A stretch of DNA of 8,685 nt from a bacterium (GTDB lineage: Bacteria > Patescibacteriota > Saccharimonadia > Saccharimonadales > UBA4665). A program made the translations under genes and the position numbers. The stretch covers positions 1 to 8,685 of the forward strand of contig JAJZHX010000016.1 in NCBI GenBank assembly GCA_021804315.1, read 5' to 3'. Positions 4,987 through 8,685 of the stretch are shown one piece after another. Under the pieces are notes generated by a model that was not told where the DNA came from, did no database searches, and was given only the letters and a program-made list of their open reading frames with translations. Within the stretch, counting starts at the first letter, position 1, and each line of letters starts with the position of its first letter.

Positions 4987-5833
4987 CACTAACAAGATCG
5001 ATAACAAACTTAGTTAATGCCAGCTTGCTAACTGAGTTTCTACTTAAACTAAGCTTGAGGTAGTAGCTAGATTTTAAAACATTTTGCCAAATTTTGTTAT
5101 TGGCATTGTTTTTCAGACTAGTTTCAGCCATGATTTCCATAACCTCGATTAAATCTTGTAGTTTAACCTTATCTTTGGCGAAATCATTAATCAGGATGCT
5201 TCTTTGGTAAGTATTTGCTCCAAGAAATAACTTTGCTTGCTTTAAAGCTAAAATTAGAGGATCGTCTGGGTTATTTAAAATACGAAACATTGTACCGGGC
5301 AGGCCTTTTGATAACAAGTAGGCTTGATCAACTGTTTCTTTAGGGAAATCTTGGTTAACAAAGAAATCTTTAAGCTCTCTTTCTTTAGGTAAGTTTACAT
5401 TGAGCTTTTGAGCCCTGGAAGTAATTGTTGATAATAATGAGTTAAGATTATTAACAGTTAAGATTATAAGGCTATCTTTAGGTGGTTCTTCTAGGGTTTT
5501 AAGTAAGGCGTTTTGGGCTTCTTTAGTCAACTTGTCGGCTTGATCAATTATAATTGAGCGATTAATTGACTTGAAACTCGGTACCTTTAGTAAAAGAAAC
5601 CTCTCAATTGATCTAATATTATCGATAGTAATTGAATCTTTAGTTGGTGAAACAATTAAACTATAGGCATAGTTGTCAATATTATTTATAAGTAGTGCAG
5701 TTTCGGTGATATATTTGGCTAAGGCGAATTTACCAGCACCTTGATGGCCAATTAATATTAAAGTGTTAGGCGGTGACATGGTGATTCTGTCAATTGACAG
5801 GCGAGTTTTAGAATCGAATACAAGTTGTTTCAT
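4982..5833 (-). CDS. holB: DNA polymerase III delta' subunit-like clamp-loader ATPase
   Basis: A 283-residue AAA+ protein of the clamp-loader family (HolB/DnaX), which helps load the beta sliding clamp onto primed DNA at the replication fork. The Walker A motif is G-H-Q-G-A-G-K-F (29-36). The Walker B region reads I-I-I-D-Q-A-D-K-L-T-K-E-A-Q-N-A-L-L-K (95-112), followed by the family's T-L-E-E-P-P (113-118). The S-R of the arginine-finger/SRC-like segment is at T-S-R-A-Q (138-142). Unlike most HolB and DnaX proteins it has no cysteines between Walker A and B, so the zinc module is missing. The acid after the Walker B Asp is Gln, as suits an inactive delta' rather than an ATP-hydrolysing DnaX. 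It starts within the ATGA overlap with the upstream pseudouridine synthase and has an AAGG SD (5841-5844), indicating translational coupling. Confidence 0.85.
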   Translation of the reverse strand: MKQLVFDSKTRLSIDRITMSPPNTLILIGHQGAGKFALAKYITETALLINNIDNYAYSLIVSPTKDSITIDNIRSIERFLLLKVPSFKSINRSIIIDQADKLTKEAQNALLKTLEEPPKDSLIILTVNNLNSLLSTITSRAQKLNVNLPKERELKDFFVNQDFPKETVDQAYLLSKGLPGTMFRILNNPDDPLILALKQAKLFLGANTYQRSILINDFAKDKVKLQDLIEVMEIMAETSLKNNANNKIWQNVLKSSYYLKLSLSRNSVSKLALTKFVIDLVSV

Positions 5834-6678
5834 TGTTTGACCTTGTATTTAAATTCTTTCGGTAAACTACTTTTAAAGACTTTTCTTTGACTATCTGGCA
5901 AGGTTATTTCTAAACTTGAGGCATGAAGATATAGCCTTTCCGCTGGTTCACCATTATAGAAATTATCACCTAAAATAGGATGCTTGAGATATGCTAAATG
6001 AACTCTTAGTTGATGCGTCCTGCCAGTCGTCGGCCTGAGCTCAACTAGACTATATTTATTGTTATTTTTCAGTTGTAAATAATGAGTTAACGCAGATTTA
6101 CCGTTCACATCAACACGGAAAGTCTGGGGTTTTTTAGGATTACGGTTAATTGGCATATCTATAACAGCTTCTTTAGGGTTTAGTTGACCGCTTATTACTG
6201 CCGTGTAAATTTTTTTGGTTTTACGCTGGGAAAACTGTTTTTGCAACATACTCTGAGTTTGCGAGTTTTTCGCCAGGATCATTACTCCGCTAGTCGCCCG
6301 ATCTAAGCGATGGACAATACCTGCTCGATCGTATTTTAAATCTGCTACCTTTTGTTGAAGCCATGTTTCTACTGTTGCTTCCGGGTTAAATTTACCTTTA
6401 CTATGACTTAATATGCCAATTGGTTTATCTATAACAATAACATTATTATCCTCATAAATAATCGGTAAATCTAAGTCTAATATTGGTTTGGGCTTTAAAA
6501 ATGACTTTTTTATAACAATATTATCAGTTTGTTTAAGCAGGAAACTAGCTTTATTTATAGGCTTTTTATTAACTGTTATAGCGTCTTGCTTGATTAGATT
6601 AACACTTGCCTTTCGACTTAGCTGATACTGCCTGGCCAGAAAGTGATCAAGTCTTTCATTTAAAAAAGCCTTTTTCAC
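5830..6678 (-). CDS. RluA-family large-subunit rRNA pseudouridine synthase
   Basis: A 282-residue RluA/RluD-type pseudouridine synthase that isomerises uridines in RNA, in this subfamily usually in 23S rRNA. An N-terminal S4 RNA-binding domain (about 7-60, with R-K-A-S-V-N-L-I-K-Q and I-T-V-N-K-K-P-I) precedes the catalytic domain. That domain has D-K-P-I-G (84-88), the hallmark H-R-L-D-R-A-T-S-G (123-131) with catalytic Asp126, and G-R-T-H-Q-L-R-V-H-L near the end. Residues and length are normal for the family, but RluB, RluC and RluD specificity cannot be told apart here. The start is GTG (6676-6678), 4 bases after the trpS stop, and no strong SD is visible. Its TGA stop overlaps the ATG of holB, and this TGA is evidence that UGA is a stop codon here. 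Confidence 0.92.
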   Translation of the reverse strand: MKKAFLNERLDHFLARQYQLSRKASVNLIKQDAITVNKKPINKASFLLKQTDNIVIKKSFLKPKPILDLDLPIIYEDNNVIVIDKPIGILSHSKGKFNPEATVETWLQQKVADLKYDRAGIVHRLDRATSGVMILAKNSQTQSMLQKQFSQRKTKKIYTAVISGQLNPKEAVIDMPINRNPKKPQTFRVDVNGKSALTHYLQLKNNNKYSLVELRPTTGRTHQLRVHLAYLKHPILGDNFYNGEPAERLYLHASSLEITLPDSQRKVFKSSLPKEFKYKVKQ

Positions 6679-6682
6679 TACT

Positions 6683-7831
6683 TTAGCTTCTTAGCCCAAC
6701 AGCCTTTTGGACTTTTAATAACACTAGATTGGCTTGCTTATTCATAGCTAATTCGCTGGATCTAAGTTTTGACATTAAAGTCTCATAATTGACAGAGTTA
6801 TACGAAGTTTGAAACTTATTTAAAAATTTTACAACTTTATCGGCCAACTCTTCTTTTAAAGGACCGTAGCTAGTTTGCCCTTGATACCTCGTTATAACCG
6901 AATTTAAATCTTCGGCCGAAACTAAAGCAAGAATTTCTAGTAAGTTAGCTAGGCCGGGTTGAGCTTGTTTGTCATAAGTAATTTTAGCCTTTGAATCGGT
7001 CGTTGCTGATCTAATTTTACTTTTGGCTACTTCTAAACTATCATGCATGAAGATTATACCTTTTTCAGTTATGTTACTTTTACTCATTTTTTTAGTTGGA
7101 TCTTGTAAGTCTTTAATTCTTAGCCCCTGATCCTTACCAAAAAAGTTATGTTGTTCTTTAACCGGTGCCGGGATTGTAAATACTTCGCCAAAACGATTAT
7201 TGAACCTCTGGGCAATGTCTCTCGTAAACTCTAGATGCTGAGTTTGATCTTCACCAACTGGCACATATTTCGCTCCATACAGCAAAATATCGGCAGCCAT
7301 TAAAATTGGGTAAGTGAATAAACCGACAGAAGTCTCATTCTCTTGGCTATCTACTAGTGTTTGCAGGCTTTGAGTAAGTTCAAGATAATCTACGGCATTG
7401 TGTAAATTATATTTTTTTTCAGTTATATATTTAATTATTTCTTTTATTTCTGCCCGAAAATCTATTCGATCAACCTTTTCTTTGAACTGGGTCATTTTAG
7501 ACATTTCGCCAAATGACGTAAATGAACTTAAAATGATGGCTAATTCAGAGTGAGCTGGTATATAACTTTGCCGGTAGATGTAAACATTTGATTTATCTAT
7601 AGGCAGTCCGGCTGCAAGATAAGTTTTAAGATTATTAAATATGCCAGTTTGTAACAGACTATGATCAATAGGTGTCGTAAAACTATGAAGATCTGGCACA
7701 AATAAATTAATCTGATAATCTTTTGATTGGTTGTTGGCCAGATCGATAATCGGTACTAACGCACCAAAGTAATTACCAATATGAAGGTCATTGTTGGCTC
7801 TAAGGCCTGTCAAAATAACTGAGCTACTCAT
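6683..7831 (-). CDS. trpS: Tryptophan--tRNA ligase with an internal insertion
   Basis: Class I tryptophanyl-tRNA synthetase, which charges tRNA-Trp using ATP. It has the HIGH-type motif H-I-G-N (17-20), followed by Y-F-G-A, and the active-site segment F-G-E-M-S-K-M-T-Q-F-K-E-K (107-119). Further on come T-S-V-G-L-F-T-Y-P-I-L-M-A-A-D-I-L-L-Y (167-185), V-G-E-D-Q-T-Q-H-L-E (192-201) and the K-M-S-K-S loop (248-252). At 382 residues it is longer than the usual 325-345. The excess is mainly a block at about 120-165 lying between two segments that are nearly adjacent in ordinary TrpRS. The ATG at 7829-7831 has no SD, but a perfect TATAAT lies 9 bases upstream. It is followed after 4 bases by the pseudouridine synthase gene. 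Confidence 0.95.
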   Translation of the reverse strand: MSSSVILTGLRANNDLHIGNYFGALVPIIDLANNQSKDYQINLFVPDLHSFTTPIDHSLLQTGIFNNLKTYLAAGLPIDKSNVYIYRQSYIPAHSELAIILSSFTSFGEMSKMTQFKEKVDRIDFRAEIKEIIKYITEKKYNLHNAVDYLELTQSLQTLVDSQENETSVGLFTYPILMAADILLYGAKYVPVGEDQTQHLEFTRDIAQRFNNRFGEVFTIPAPVKEQHNFFGKDQGLRIKDLQDPTKKMSKSNITEKGIIFMHDSLEVAKSKIRSATTDSKAKITYDKQAQPGLANLLEILALVSAEDLNSVITRYQGQTSYGPLKEELADKVVKFLNKFQTSYNSVNYETLMSKLRSSELAMNKQANLVLLKVQKAVGLRS

Positions 7832-7840
7832 AATATAAGT

Positions 7841-7869
7841 ATTATACTGGTTTTTTCAGGCTGTTTAAA
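7841..7869 (-). promoter_or_regulatory. Probable promoter of trpS, near-leaderless
   Basis: A perfect TATAAT (7841-7846) ends 10 positions before the trpS ATG, so transcription would start about 3-4 bases before the start codon. TTTAAA (7864-7869, four of six) lies 17 bases upstream as a possible -35. No SD is present. The spacing leaves no room for a T-box or attenuator leader. Confidence 0.5.
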
Positions 7870-7872
7870 ACA

Positions 7873-8079
7873 CTAATTTTCTAAAGTTGGCCGAGAGGCG
7901 GTTGTATTAGTTAGTGGTTGTCTGGTTCGAGTTTTATCTTCTCGCATGACTCGCAATATTCTGTCTAAAAGTGCTGAATCTAACGCTGGTCTTGCCTGAG
8001 GTTGGATTAGCAAGTTATCTAGCTTTTCTAAGCTGTCTACCGGATTTGTAGCTATAGGTTTAAAGTTTCCTTCTATCAT
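7873..8079 (-). CDS. Orphan small protein between rpsI and trpS
   Basis: A 68-residue product that I do not recognise. It has no cysteine, signal peptide or membrane segment. An N-terminal I-E-G-N-F-K-P-I is followed by a likely helical middle (S-L-E-K-L-D-N-L-L-I-Q and L-D-S-A-L-L-D-R-I-L-R-V-M-R-E-D) and a Thr/Arg-rich, probably disordered tail. A second ATG three codons upstream (8086-8088) is in frame, but it overlaps a TACAAT -10-like box. If that box is used, transcription would begin at or next to the ATG at 8077-8079, which I therefore prefer. It reads in the same direction as its neighbours, 70 bases after rpsI and 41 before trpS. The composition looks like a real protein. Confidence 0.55.
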   Translation of the reverse strand: MIEGNFKPIATNPVDSLEKLDNLLIQPQARPALDSALLDRILRVMREDKTRTRQPLTNTTASRPTLEN

Positions 8080-8086
8080 AAATAAC

Positions 8087-8092
8087 ATTGTA
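8087..8092 (-). promoter_or_regulatory. -10-like box giving a leaderless start
   Basis: TACAAT on the - strand (five of six) ends 7 bases before the ATG at 8079, so the expected start point coincides with the A of that ATG. No convincing -35 is visible (TTACCT at 16 bases is weak), and there is no SD. It is the third such arrangement in this gene run. Confidence 0.3.
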
Positions 8093-8149
8093 AAACTATT
8101 GCTTAATTAGGTAAGCTAAATATTTTACAAATATCTTTAGTTAGTCTAC

Positions 8150-8548
8150 TTAACGTTTCGTAAACTGTCGTTTCTTTCTAGCGCCCTTAAATCCAAACTT
8201 CTTTCTTTCTTTTTCTCGTGAGTCTCGACTTAATAAATCGGCTCTTTTAAGAGTACTCTTGAAATCGTTATTAACTTCAACTAAGGCTTTAGCAGTGGCT
8301 AATCTAATTGCCTCTACCTGGCCCTCTAGGCCTCCACCTGAAACTTTGGCGATAATATTAAACTTATTTATATTATCTAAAACAACAAATGGTTCTTGAA
8401 GCTTTTTAACTAAATATTTACTATTACTAAAGTAGGCATCAGCCGATTTGTTATTAATAGTAATTTCCCCTTTACCACTTGTTAGTCTAACTCTTGCTGT
8501 CGATCTTTTACGACGTCCTAGAGCATAAAAATAACTGTCTTTTGCCAT
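8150..8548 (-). CDS. rpsI: 30S ribosomal protein S9
   Basis: Small-subunit ribosomal protein S9, 132 residues, typical length. It has the N-terminal Y-A-L-G-R-R-K-R-S-T-A-R-V-R (8-21), the G-K-G-E-I-T-I-N segment, and the conserved V-S-G-G-G-L-E-G-Q-V-E-A-I-R-L-A-T-A-K-A-L (69-89). The C-terminus is L-S-R-D-S-R-E-K-E-R-K-K-F-G-F-K-G-A-R-K-K-R-Q-F-T-K-R in two blocks, with the basic end that reaches the decoding-site tRNAs. The ATG at 8546-8548 lies 2 bases after the rplM stop, and the SD AGGAAGGA sits in the last codons of rplM. The rplM-rpsI pair is the near-universal bacterial arrangement. Confidence 0.98.
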   Translation of the reverse strand: MAKDSYFYALGRRKRSTARVRLTSGKGEITINNKSADAYFSNSKYLVKKLQEPFVVLDNINKFNIIAKVSGGGLEGQVEAIRLATAKALVEVNNDFKSTLKRADLLSRDSREKERKKFGFKGARKKRQFTKR

Positions 8549-8550
8549 AG

Positions 8551-8685
8551 TTATTTTTCCTTCCTGAGTGAGATTATTGCTGGTTGCTGAGGATCATGTG
8601 GATGTTCGCTTCCGCCATAAACCTTCAGCCTTTTTAGTCTGTCGTCTAATAATTTATTATTTGGTAACATGCCCCTGATTGAGTG
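8551..8685 (-). CDS. rplM: 50S ribosomal protein L13, C-terminal end (5' end outside window)
   Basis: The last 44 codons of L13 plus a TAA stop (8551-8553), cut by the window edge. The frame reads R-G-M-L-P-N-N-K-L-L-D-D-R-L, then L-K-V-Y-G-G-S-E-H-P-H and D-P-Q-Q-P. This is the conserved L13 C-terminal signature (GMLPxNxLGxxxxxxLxVYxGxxHPHxAQxP). It is the first gene of the rplM-rpsI pair, and its final codons carry the rpsI SD. It is open from base 8685, so about the first two thirds of the protein lie beyond the window. Confidence 0.95.
   Translation of the reverse strand, partial: HSIRGMLPNNKLLDDRLKRLKVYGGSEHPHDPQQPAIISLRKEK

Noticed and set aside
5830..5832. Possible alternative genetic code with UGA read as glycine or tryptophan, prompted by the TGA inside the methylase relic
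   Set aside because: About ten full-length genes have no internal TGA, and the pseudouridine synthase ends with TGA in the normal ATGA overlap with holB, so UGA is a stop.
7832..7872. T-box or tryptophan leader peptide controlling trpS
   Set aside because: Only 41 bases separate trpS from the upstream ORF; there is no Trp-codon leader or T-box bulge, and the -10 lies next to the start codon.
8110..8140. AU-rich inverted repeat after rpsI as a terminator
   Set aside because: The stem is made almost only of A-T pairs with a bulge, and no T-run follows on the - strand.
1..8685. CRISPR arrays, insertion sequences, integrases or phage genes
   Set aside because: No regularly spaced direct repeats, transposase or integrase motifs or terminal repeats were found on either strand.

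Overview
The window looks like chromosomal DNA from an AT-rich, streamlined bacterium, most likely a member of the Patescibacteria/CPR and possibly Candidatus Saccharibacteria. The reasons are short intergenic gaps, many genes without a clear Shine-Dalgarno (SD) site, a GH15 amylase beside housekeeping genes, compact translation genes and several orphan proteins. The lineage call is inference. TAA, TAG and TGA all act as stops, so the standard bacterial code 11 fits.

Left part (1-1511): the 3' end of a GH15 glucoamylase-type gene on the + strand meets rpmG (ribosomal protein L33) on the - strand. The two share a palindromic TTAA stop. Next come a bidirectional hairpin terminator, tRNA-Thr(UGU) on the - strand and, divergently, a tRNA-Thr(GGU)/tRNA-Tyr(GUA) pair on the + strand.

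Middle part (1512-2541): this is the accessory-looking stretch directly downstream of the tRNAs. It holds a 76-residue orphan gene with its own promoter and SD, a decayed C-terminal remnant of a beta-class DNA methyltransferase on the - strand (about 1809-2232), and a small YdeI/OmpD-associated-family (OmdA domain) gene on the + strand. I would examine this region first.

Right part (2561-8685): a long co-directional - strand run. In transcription order it contains rplM (C-terminal end only), rpsI, an orphan small ORF, trpS, an RluA-family pseudouridine synthase, holB (DNA polymerase III delta'), a membrane-anchored TPR protein and a polytopic GT-C-like membrane protein. It mixes translation and tRNA/rRNA functions, replication and envelope functions. 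Three starts in this run (small ORF, trpS, TPR) have a -10-like box within about 15 bases of the ATG and no SD, suggesting internal promoters that give leaderless or near-leaderless mRNAs.

I see no CRISPR array, insertion sequence, rRNA or obvious novel multi-gene system. The most informative oddities are the methylase relic beside the tRNA cluster, the possible leaderless starts, a roughly 45-residue insertion in TrpRS, and two orphan small proteins.
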